From: Fimbriiglobus sp.
GTDB lineage: Bacteria > Planctomycetota > Planctomycetia > Gemmatales > Gemmataceae
Direction: 5' to 3'
DNA length: 6,557 nt
Assembly (NCBI GenBank): GCA_025352585.1
Contig: JANXTD010000262.1
Location: 1-6,557, forward strand
Both the position numbers and the translations under genes were made by a program. Of this stretch, positions 1 through 5,024 are shown one piece after another. Below the pieces are notes generated by a model. That model did no database searches and had not been told where the DNA came from. It saw only the letters and a program-made list of their open reading frames with translations. The number at the start of each line of letters is the position of its first letter. Within the stretch, counting starts at the first letter, position 1.

Positions 1-70
1 CGCCTCCGCCCGCGGTTTTTTTTCCCGAAGCCCCGGTCGGCCGCGTAGGTCCGCCGGGGGGAGTGGGTCG

Positions 71-76
71 TACAAT
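71..76 (+). promoter_or_regulatory. Possible -10 box for the SRPBCC gene
   Basis: TACAAT matches the vegetative -10 consensus at 5 of 6 positions. It stands out in a G+C-rich context and lies 31 bases upstream of the chosen ATG. The positions 17 bases upstream do not resemble TTGACA, so this is a weak call based on one element only. Confidence 0.3.
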
Positions 77-107
77 ACCCCACCTCGCCCACACCCGGAG
101 GCGAACG

Positions 108-548
108 ATGCTGCATTTTGAAGGGACCGAGCAGTTCCCCGGCGGCCCGGCGGCCGTCTTCGCGTACTTGGCGGACCCCGCCCGGCTGGCCCGCGCCCTC
201 CCCGAGCACCAGATTACGGCCGAGACCGCCGACGCGGCGACCTGGAAGGTCCGCCCCAAATTCGCCTTCATGGCCGGCACGCTCGACACGACCGCCACGG
301 TCCTGGGCCGCACGCCCGACGTGGCCGTCTCGTACCGCATCGTCAGCACCGGCGTCGGCAGCTCGTCCACGATGGAGGCGCACCTGACGCTCAGCGCCCA
401 CCCCGGCGGCACGCAAGTGCGCTGGACGGGCGACCTGGTGGAATTGGGGGGCTTACTACGGATGGTCCCACGCGGCATGCTGCAAACCGCCGCGCTCAAG
501 ACGATCGACGACTTGTGGTCGGCCGTGCGGCAAGACCTCGCCGGATGA
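108..548 (+). CDS. SRPBCC-fold protein, CoxG-like
   Basis: A 146-residue protein that reads as a small START/SRPBCC (Bet v 1-like) domain of the CoxG type. It opens with an F-x-G-x-E-x-F strand (residues 4-10), followed by an A-V-F-A-Y-L-A-D-P helix (residues 16-24). Alternating strands follow around residues 46-110. The protein ends in a long amphipathic helix (about 122-144) that would close the hydrophobic cavity. The length fits a single complete domain. There is no signal peptide or membrane segment, so it is probably cytosolic. CoxG proteins help carbon monoxide dehydrogenase maturation, but many homologues have other or unknown ligands, and no cox genes are visible here, so the substrate is unknown. 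I chose the ATG at 108 because GGAGG (97-101) lies 6 bases upstream. An in-frame start at 63 would add 15 residues without a comparable site. The gene converges on the DUF4956 gene with only 8 bases between them. Confidence 0.72.
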   Translation: MLHFEGTEQFPGGPAAVFAYLADPARLARALPEHQITAETADAATWKVRPKFAFMAGTLDTTATVLGRTPDVAVSYRIVSTGVGSSSTMEAHLTLSAHPGGTQVRWTGDLVELGGLLRMVPRGMLQTAALKTIDDLWSAVRQDLAG

Positions 549-559
549 CGGCGGCGTCA
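546..559. terminator. Hairpin spanning two convergent stop codons
   Basis: TGACG (546-550), loop GCGG and CGTCA (555-559) form a perfect 5-bp dyad that contains the TGA of both the SRPBCC and DUF4956 genes. There is no T-tract on either side. It may be a weak bidirectional terminator. Three of the five base pairs follow automatically from convergent TGA stops. Confidence 0.25.
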
Positions 560-1234
560 ACTCGGCTGCTTCAACTCGGCGTCCTTCACGCCCTCGACCT
601 TGGTCACGTCGTTCAGGAACGGCAGCAGCGCGTTCGGGTCGCGCAGCCGCACGGAGTACTTCGCCTCCAGGACCGACCCCTTCGACGCCGTCTCGAGGGC
701 GGTCAGCGACTGCGACACCGCGTGGGCGGCGAACGCCGGGGCCAGCAGCACGCTGGGGTCGAGGCCGCTCGCGCAGCGCACGACCAGCACGACCGGCAGC
801 GTGGACATCGCCCGGATGTCGAAGTGCGACATGATCAGCGTGGCCAGCGCGACCGACGGCAGCGCGATCACGGCGATGATCGTGCAGCCCGACCCCACCG
901 CCATGCCGAGGGTCACCGCGAAGATGACGAACGAGATGTCGCCGGTGTCATCCACGACGGTGCGGAAGCGGACGATCGACAGCGCCCCGACCAGCCCGAA
1001 GGCCCGCGCCACGTTGTTGCCGATGACCAGCGTCACGACGGCGATCAGCACCGCGAGCAGCACCAGCGTGGTCGGCAGCGTGCGCAGGTTCTTGCGGCCG
1101 CGGCCGAGGGTCGCCCGGTAGAGCGCCGAGACGCTCAGCCCGCACAGCAGCGCGATGGCCATGCGCGTGACGATGGTCGTCACGGGCGGGAGCAGGTCGT
1201 CGCTGCCGAGGGCGAAGCGTAACCATTCCGGCAT
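557..1234 (-). CDS. DUF4956 family membrane protein
   Basis: A 225-residue integral membrane protein. Hydrophobic segments lie at about residues 20-38, 54-73, 76-90, 99-115 and 117-135. The diagnostic stretch is residues 80-102, with the G-A-L-S-I-V-R-F-R core followed by D-T-G-D-I, a pattern I recognise from DUF4956 proteins. Residues 145-222 form a soluble tail with a strand-helix pattern (L-P-V-V-L-V-V, a helix, Y-S-V-R-L, a helix, then G-V-K-D-A-E-L). It resembles the ACT/ferredoxin-like tail of MgtC-type proteins; that comparison is inference. From memory, DUF4956 genes often neighbour polyphosphate polymerase (VTC-domain) genes, but none is in this window. The molecular function is unknown. 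The ATG at 1234 is preferred because AGGAAG (complement of 1241-1246) lies 6 bases upstream. The in-frame ATG at 1276 has no such site, and the frame stays open far upstream only as antisense to the GTPase gene. It is transcribed divergently from the GTPase gene. Confidence 0.82.
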   Translation of the reverse strand: MPEWLRFALGSDDLLPPVTTIVTRMAIALLCGLSVSALYRATLGRGRKNLRTLPTTLVLLAVLIAVVTLVIGNNVARAFGLVGALSIVRFRTVVDDTGDISFVIFAVTLGMAVGSGCTIIAVIALPSVALATLIMSHFDIRAMSTLPVVLVVRCASGLDPSVLLAPAFAAHAVSQSLTALETASKGSVLEAKYSVRLRDPNALLPFLNDVTKVEGVKDAELKQPS

Positions 1235-1417
1235 GGGGTTCTTCCTGGGGAGCGCTGGGGTGGGCAAGTCTCTCATGCTACGGCGCGGGCTTCGCGGAGA
1301 CAGAGTGCCGAATGCAAAGTGCAAAGTGCGGAGGGGGAACCGAAGCACTCGGCGGTCCGCCCTTTGCACTTCGCACTCTCCGTATCGTAACTCGGACAGT
1401 ACCCCAGGGGGCGAAGC
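1235..1417. promoter_or_regulatory. Divergent intergenic region, DUF4956/GTPase
   Basis: A 183-base gap between two divergent starts, so it should hold both promoters. The ribosome binding sites are visible at each edge: AGGAAG on the minus strand (1241-1246) and AGGGGG on the plus strand (1406-1411). Its centre is taken up by an inverted pair of 7-base-period repeats, listed separately. I could not identify convincing -35/-10 pairs on either strand. Confidence 0.5.
1304..1377. repeat. Inverted pair of heptamer tandem arrays
   Basis: The left arm (1304-1331) is four tandem 7-base units fitting A-R-T-G-C-N-R, for example AATGCAA at 1311 and AGTGCAA at 1318. The right arm holds the reverse complement in the same 7-base register: CCGCCCT (1357), TTGCACT (1364) and TCGCACT (1371), with a more degenerate AAGCACT at 1343. 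Positions 1311-1331 can pair with 1357-1377 at 18 of 21 positions around a 25-base loop (hand alignment). It lies between two divergent genes and encodes no protein. It could be a small palindromic repeat element, a structured leader upstream of the GTPase gene, or a binding-site array. Which of these it is cannot be told from one copy. Confidence 0.65.
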
Positions 1418-2629
1418 GTGGAACAGTCGTCGTTGCGGAAGCGGTGGTCGGCGTTGCGCGGGTGGCTGCTCAAGCCGCCCCCGGAGACTTCGCCCATCGA
1501 CCCGGCCGAGTTGCGCCTCAAGCTCGACGAGCTGCGCCGCAAGACGCCCGCGCCGGTGCTGTGGCTCTTCGGCAAGACGCAGTCGGGCAAGACGAGCCTG
1601 GTGAAGTTCCTCACCGGGGCGACCGACGCCGAGGTCGGCAACGGCTTCCGCCCCTGCACGCGGACCTCGCGCCGCTTCCCCTTCCCGACCCCCGCCGACC
1701 CCGTGCTCACTTTCCTCGACACCCGCGGCGTCGATGAGCCGGGCTACGACGCGACCGAGGACCTCGCGGCGTTCGACCCGCAGGCGCACCTCGTCCTCGT
1801 CACCGTGCGGCTCAAGGACTTCGCCACCGGCCCGCTCCGCGCCAGCCTGGCCACGATCCGCAAGGCCCGCCCGAGTCGCCCCGTCGTGCTGCTGCTGACC
1901 TGCCTGCACGAGGCCTTCCCGCAGCAGCAGCACCCGCAGCCGTACCCGGTGGACGTGACGGCGGCCCCGACGTTCGCCGACGAGGCGAGCCTGCCGTCGG
2001 ACTTCCCCCGGCTGGTCCGCGAGCAGACCGCGCTCTTCGCCGGCCTCGCCGACCGTGTCGTGCCGATCGATTTGACGCGGCCCGAGGAGGGGTTTATCGA
2101 CACGGCTTACGGGGGTACTGCGCTCAAGGCCGCCTTGCTCGAAGTGCTGCCGGACGCCTACCGCACGGTCTTTTCGCAGCTCACGGAGCTGGCCGACACC
2201 TTCCGCGACAACCACTTGCACCGGGCGATGCCGGTCATCCTGCGGGCGACGACGCTGGCCGTCACCGCGGCGGTCACGCCGATCCCCGGCATGGGCCTGC
2301 TGGTGCTGCCGGGCTTGCAGACGCAGATGCTCGACGACCTCGCCGCGCAGACCGGCACACCGGACGCCGTCGGCCAGTTCCTGGGGTCGCTGGGGCAGTC
2401 GCTGCGGACGCGGCAGGCCTTGCGCGAGTTGGTGAAGTTCGTCCCCGGCATCGGCGCGGCCGCGAGTGCGGCGCTGGCCGGCCGGGCGACCTACGCCCTG
2501 GGCGTGGCCTTCTGCGAGTACCTTCACGCGACCGAACTCGGCCGGACGATGACGCAGGGCGAGATCCGCGAGCTGTACGACGACCGCTTCGCCGCCGCCG
2601 CGAAGGCCTGGCACGGCCCCCCGGCGTAG
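1418..2629 (+). CDS. P-loop GTPase with DUF697-like C-terminus
   Basis: A 403-residue protein in two parts. The N-terminal Era-like GTPase domain (about 45-245) has a clear G1 loop G-K-T-Q-S-G-K-T (52-59), a likely G2 threonine near 81, and a G3 D-T-R-G (101-104). Hydrophobic strands lie at 124-130 and 155-161. Where G4 (N-K-x-D) is expected, after the strand V-V-L-L-L, the sequence is T-C-L-H-E (161-165), so guanine recognition is atypical. The C-terminal part (about 268-385) has two hydrophobic helical hairpins with P-I-P-G-M-G (288-293) and F-V-P-G-I-G (341-346), and a glycine-alanine-rich A-T-Y-A-L-G-V-A-F segment. This is the pattern of DUF697/YcjF-type GTPase-associated membrane domains. 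It is likely peripheral or embedded at the inner membrane; its role is unknown. The start is GTG at 1418, with AGGGGG (1406-1411) 6 bases upstream. It ends 13 bases from the convergent ankyrin gene. Confidence 0.83.
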   Translation: MEQSSLRKRWSALRGWLLKPPPETSPIDPAELRLKLDELRRKTPAPVLWLFGKTQSGKTSLVKFLTGATDAEVGNGFRPCTRTSRRFPFPTPADPVLTFLDTRGVDEPGYDATEDLAAFDPQAHLVLVTVRLKDFATGPLRASLATIRKARPSRPVVLLLTCLHEAFPQQQHPQPYPVDVTAAPTFADEASLPSDFPRLVREQTALFAGLADRVVPIDLTRPEEGFIDTAYGGTALKAALLEVLPDAYRTVFSQLTELADTFRDNHLHRAMPVILRATTLAVTAAVTPIPGMGLLVLPGLQTQMLDDLAAQTGTPDAVGQFLGSLGQSLRTRQALRELVKFVPGIGAAASAALAGRATYALGVAFCEYLHATELGRTMTQGEIRELYDDRFAAAAKAWHGPPA

Positions 2630-2642
2630 GTGTCCGGTCGCC

Positions 2643-3206
2643 CTACTTCTTCGGCGGCGCGAACTCGACCTTCTTGACGCCTTGCAGGTACTCCAGCGTC
2701 TCGGCGGCTTCCGCGCCGCCCATTTTGGCGTGCATGTGCAGGGAGATGCCGTGCGGGCCTTTGGCGTCGATCAGCTTGGGCGCGGCCGTCAGCATCCCCT
2801 TCACCGCGTCGGTCAGGCCGAGCATCGCGGCGCAGAACACGTCCATGCGGGCACCGTGCTCCAGCAAGTACGTGGCGATCTCGCGGTTGCCGAGGTGCGA
2901 CGCCCCGCCCAACCCACTCTCGTAGTCGCCCGCGCCCCAATCGACGACGGCCAGCGTTAACGCCGGCTCCTTCACCAGCAACTTCTTGACCATGTCGAGG
3001 TCGTAGTGCGCGAAGATGACGAAATCGCGCGCCAGCGTCAGGTCGATGAACGGCTTCGTCAGCTTCGGCTGGAACTTCGGCGCGGGGTAGTCGCGGACCG
3101 GTTCGGCGGGCGCGTCGTCGGGGGTCATGGCGGTTCCCGAGGGGGTCGTGAGCAGGAGGGCCGTCGTCGCGGCGACGAAGCCGCGGCGGGTCAGGTCGTT
3201 GGGCAT
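2643..3206 (-). CDS. Tat-exported ankyrin-repeat protein
   Basis: A 187-residue protein. The N-terminus L-T-R-R-G-F-V-A-A (5-13), followed by a short hydrophobic run to about residue 26, is a twin-arginine signal, so the protein should be exported folded. A low-complexity, proline-rich linker (28-52) follows. Residues 60-165 form three or so ankyrin-like helix pairs: an A-H-Y-D-L-D-M-V-K-K-L-L unit, a G-A-S-H-L-G-N-R-E-I-A-T-Y-L-L-E-H-G-A unit, and an A-A-M-L-G-L-T-D-A-V-K-G-M-L unit. The last is followed by a G-P-H-G-I-S-L-H-M-H-A repeat start. I recall similar short Tat-ankyrin proteins from planctomycetes, with no defined function; ankyrin folds usually mediate protein binding. The ATG at 3206 has GGAGAG (complement of 3215-3220) 8 bases upstream. 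It is convergent with the GTPase gene and divergent from the sigma factor gene. Confidence 0.8.
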   Translation of the reverse strand: MPNDLTRRGFVAATTALLLTTPSGTAMTPDDAPAEPVRDYPAPKFQPKLTKPFIDLTLARDFVIFAHYDLDMVKKLLVKEPALTLAVVDWGAGDYESGLGGASHLGNREIATYLLEHGARMDVFCAAMLGLTDAVKGMLTAAPKLIDAKGPHGISLHMHAKMGGAEAAETLEYLQGVKKVEFAPPKK

Positions 3207-3389
3207 GGCGTTCGCTCTCCGTCCGGCAGGCCGCGGCGGACCGTCATCATCGGAGCCGCCGGCCGCCGGTGCAAGGGAAATGCCGCCGCGGGGCAGTCGG
3301 GACTATTCCCGAGACGTGCGGCCGGTTAGAGTGAAGTGTAGGGTGTGACGAGTCCCGCCGTCCAGGCGACGACGCCGAGGAGCCTTGCC
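3207..3389. promoter_or_regulatory. Divergent intergenic region, ankyrin/sigma
   Basis: A 183-base gap, measured to the preferred sigma start. It contains a perfect 6-bp hairpin, TCGGGA (3297-3302) pairing with TCCCGA (3307-3312) around the loop CTAT. It could be an operator or a leader structure for either gene. G+C-rich partial repeats surround it (3251-3268). No clear -35/-10 pair was found. If the sigma gene is autoregulated, its promoter should lie here. Confidence 0.4.
3377..3382 (+). promoter_or_regulatory. Shine-Dalgarno deciding the sigma factor start
   Basis: GAGGAG sits 7 bases before the GTG at 3390. The upstream in-frame GTG at 3345 has only an AGGG 2 bases away, which is too close. 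This site is the main reason to start the sigma factor at 3390 and not at 3345. Confidence 0.6.
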
Positions 3390-4049
3390 GTGTCGCTGAC
3401 GCCCGTCGATCGCGAACTGCTGCACAACTGCCTGGCCCACAAGCCGGGGTCGTGGAACGACTTCGTCGATCGCTTCTTGAGCATGGTCTACCACGTCGTC
3501 CACTCGACGGCCCACTTGCGTAGTGCGAGGCTGTCGCCGGAGGACGTGGAGGACATCGCCGCCGAGGTGCTGCTGCAAATCGTCGCCGGCGACTTCCGGG
3601 TCTTGAAGCAGTTCCAGGGCAACGCCAGCCTGGCGACGTACCTGACCGTGATCGCCCGGCGGACCGCGGTCCACGAGATCAACCGCCGGCAAGCCGTGCG
3701 CGAGGAGATCCGCACCGGGGCCGTGACCGCCGACGACGACCTGGCCGACGAGAGCGTCGCCGCCCAGCGCAGCGTCGAGAGCCTTGAAGAGGTCGAGCGG
3801 CTGTTGCGCAAGCTGTCCGGCCGGGACCGCGAGGTGGTGCGGCTGTTCTACCTCGAAGGCCGCAGCTACGAGGAGATCAGCACCGAACTCGACATCCCCG
3901 TGAACACCCTCGGGGCGATGCTCTCACGGGCGCGGGCGAAGTTGCGTGAGATGTCGGCCCCGGCCTCCTCGACGATGGAGATGCGGTCGCTGAAGCTGAT
4001 GGTCGAGGCCGAGGCTCCCCGCATCCGCAAGAAGCCGAAGCCGAGCTGA
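3390..4049 (+). CDS. ECF-type RNA polymerase sigma factor
   Basis: A 219-residue group 4 (extracytoplasmic function) sigma factor. Region 2 spans about residues 22-100. It includes the F-V-D-R-F-L helix, the core-binding D-V-E-D-I-A-A-E-V-L-L-Q-I segment (52-64), and the -10 recognition stretch with L-A-T-Y-L-T-V-I-A-R-R (81-91). A variable acidic linker (about 102-130) follows. Region 4 (about 137-187) has L-S-G-R-D-R-E-V-V-R-L-F-Y-L-E-G and the helix-turn-helix Y-E-E-I-S-T-E-L-D-I-P-V-N-T-L-G-A-M-L-S-R-A-R. There are no regions 1 or 3, as expected for ECF factors. A basic tail of about 30 residues ends in K-K-P-K-P-S. No anti-sigma gene is adjacent: the next gene downstream is on the other strand, so control must come from elsewhere or be transcriptional. 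A longer form starting at GTG 3345 (234 residues) is possible but has a worse ribosome binding site. Confidence 0.9.
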   Translation: MSLTPVDRELLHNCLAHKPGSWNDFVDRFLSMVYHVVHSTAHLRSARLSPEDVEDIAAEVLLQIVAGDFRVLKQFQGNASLATYLTVIARRTAVHEINRRQAVREEIRTGAVTADDDLADESVAAQRSVESLEEVERLLRKLSGRDREVVRLFYLEGRSYEEISTELDIPVNTLGAMLSRARAKLREMSAPASSTMEMRSLKLMVEAEAPRIRKKPKPS

Positions 4050-4060
4050 CCAAATCGGCT
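4039..4060. terminator. Hairpin at sigma/DUF3501 convergent junction
   Basis: AGCCGA (4039-4044) and TCGGCT (4055-4060) pair perfectly around a 10-base loop holding the sigma stop codon. No T-tract follows. It is a possible bidirectional terminator between two convergent genes 10 bases apart. Confidence 0.3.
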
Positions 4061-4662
4061 CACCCTGCCAAGTCGGCGTTGAGGCTGTGCCAGACGCCGT
4101 CTGCCAAAGTGTCGCTCGCCACGCGGACGCCGCCGGCCTCCACGGCGAGGTGCCAGCCGCGGCCGGGCGTGGCGAACGCGGCCACTTCCGCCGGCGTGAA
4201 GGCGAACTCGACCCAGCCGACCAACCCGATGAGCCGATCCTGCACCCGGTCGCCGCGGACCTGCCCGGCCACCGTGACGCCGGTCGCGTCGGCGAAGCTC
4301 ACCCGGCCGTGGGCCAAGCTCGCGCGCGTCTGGGTCGCCTCACGGGTCGCGCGGCGGCCGGTCGCGCCGACCCACAGTGCCGCGGTCAACGTGCCGGCGG
4401 CGGGCAGGAGCCGGGCGTACCAGTCGAGTTCGTGGCGGACGTGCGCGGCGGAGGTGAGTCGGGCGACGCGGCCGAGTTCTTGCAGGCGGAACCACAGCGT
4501 CTCGCGGTTCTCGAAGACGAGTGCCAGGTCCGGCCCGACGACGACGCGGCGGTTCGCCAGCAAGTAACGCGAGCGGCGTTCGGTCGTCACGTCGGCCTGC
4601 GAAATCCGGCCCGCGGCGAACCCCAGTTCGGTGAGCGTGAGCGGTGCGAGTGCGGCAGCCAT
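4060..4662 (-). CDS. DUF3501 family protein
   Basis: A 200-residue soluble protein that resembles DUF3501. The match is clearest in residues 35-110: R-R-V-V-V-G-P-D-L-A-L-V-F-E-N-R-E-T-L (38-56), then W-F-R-L-Q-E-L, then H-E-L-D-W-Y-A-R-L-L-P (76-86) before a predicted strand T-A-A-L-W-V. The second half is a less conserved beta-rich region ending in a tryptophan- and alanine-rich tail. There is no signal peptide. The family has no established reaction. From memory its genes often accompany rubrerythrin or heterodisulfide-reductase-like Fe-S proteins, but none is present here. The ATG at 4662 is preferred. A TTG at 4710 would add 16 residues, but GGGGG (complement of 4668-4672) 5 bases before the ATG offers a modest ribosome binding site. 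It converges on the sigma gene with a 10-base gap. Confidence 0.72.
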   Translation of the reverse strand: MAAALAPLTLTELGFAAGRISQADVTTERRSRYLLANRRVVVGPDLALVFENRETLWFRLQELGRVARLTSAAHVRHELDWYARLLPAAGTLTAALWVGATGRRATREATQTRASLAHGRVSFADATGVTVAGQVRGDRVQDRLIGLVGWVEFAFTPAEVAAFATPGRGWHLAVEAGGVRVASDTLADGVWHSLNADLAG

Positions 4663-4764
4663 CGGAACCCCCGTTGAGAGTGACGCGCGACTAAACCCCT
4701 TCCGCCCCAAGACCGCCGACCCGGCGAGTCGGGTTTGCCAATCCTCCTGAAACCATTGTCAAGT

Positions 4765-4807
4765 CCGCGTGGCGAGTCGGACGGCTAATCGGCGAGCCTT
4801 CACGCGG
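4765..4807. other. Nested stem-loop in divergent region
   Basis: CCGCGTG (4765-4771) and CACGCGG (4801-4807) form a perfect 7-bp stem. Inside the 29-base loop, GGCT (4783-4786) pairs with AGCC (4795-4798). The left part of the loop includes one copy of the GGCGAGTCGG direct repeat. It could be a structured leader, a small RNA or a protein-binding site. There is no T-tract, so it is not a standard terminator. Confidence 0.35.
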
Positions 4808-4944
4808 TCTTCAACATCCTGGCCGCCAGAAACGATAAGACCGCGCCAACCCGTCAACCTGAGACGGTTTTCAACCACACGCAAACCGCACAGCCTTCGC
4901 ATTTCCGTCGGAAAGTCCTTGTTGCCACGAACTGACTCTGCTAA

Positions 4945-4972
4945 GCTTTGCAAAAGCGAAGACTGGTCAGTC
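4945..4972. promoter_or_regulatory. Paired palindromes, operator-like
   Basis: Two short dyads lie side by side 53-80 bases upstream of the gene starting at 5025. GCTTT-GCA-AAAGC (4945-4957) has 5-bp arms, and GACTG-GT-CAGTC (4961-4972) has 5-bp arms around a 2-base centre. Their position suits transcription factor binding near the promoter of the exported-protein gene. No regulator is identified. Confidence 0.35.
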
Positions 4973-5024
4973 CGTTTGCGCCTCGATTTTCCCGAGCCAG
5001 TTCGCCCCGTCACGAGGTTCGCCC

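Larger units (their letters stand above)
4663..5024. promoter_or_regulatory. Divergent region rich in small repeats
   Basis: A 362-base gap between divergent genes, with lower G+C than the flanking genes (32 of 60 bases at 4861-4920 by hand count). The 10-base direct repeat GGCGAGTCGG occurs at 4723-4732 and 4771-4780. There are stems at 4719-4734 (ACCCG/CGGGT), at 4765-4807, and at 4865-4888 (CGGTTT/AAACCG). Two compact palindromes lie at 4945-4972. A perfect TTGACA is present on the minus strand (complement of 4757-4762), but no matching -10 follows it. An 84-codon open frame on the minus strand (4759-5013) shows no recognisable protein features, and I leave it out. Confidence 0.5.

Noticed and set aside
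1..30. Eight T residues at 16-23 after G+C-rich sequence, suggesting a terminator of an upstream gene
   Set aside because: The only stem visible (CCGC/GCGG at 6-15) has a 2-base loop. A real stem would have to extend beyond the window, so it cannot be supported.
1304..1377. The heptamer arrays as a CRISPR array
   Set aside because: Repeat units are 7 bases with no spacers, and the two arms face each other.
557..2614. A 685-codon open frame on the minus strand running through the GTPase gene
   Set aside because: Only its last 225 codons (from 1234) look like a protein. The upstream part is arginine-rich, low-complexity translation antisense to the GTPase gene, which has clear motifs on the plus strand.
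1235..3389. Both divergent gaps being exactly 183 bases (1235-1417 and 3207-3389)
   Set aside because: The sequences show no similarity, and the second length depends on the chosen sigma start, so it is treated as coincidence.
4757..4762. A perfect TTGACA on the minus strand upstream of the DUF3501 gene
   Set aside because: No -10-like hexamer occurs 16-18 bases downstream, so it is probably chance.
4922..4947. TTGCCA followed by TAAGCT as a promoter for the exported-protein gene
   Set aside because: The spacing is only 14 bases and the -10 match is poor.
4759..5013. An 84-codon minus-strand frame in the intergenic region, with a G-S-G-K-S stretch near its start
   Set aside because: There is no recognisable domain and no convincing ribosome binding site. 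The glycine-lysine stretch alone does not make a P-loop without the surrounding strand and helix.
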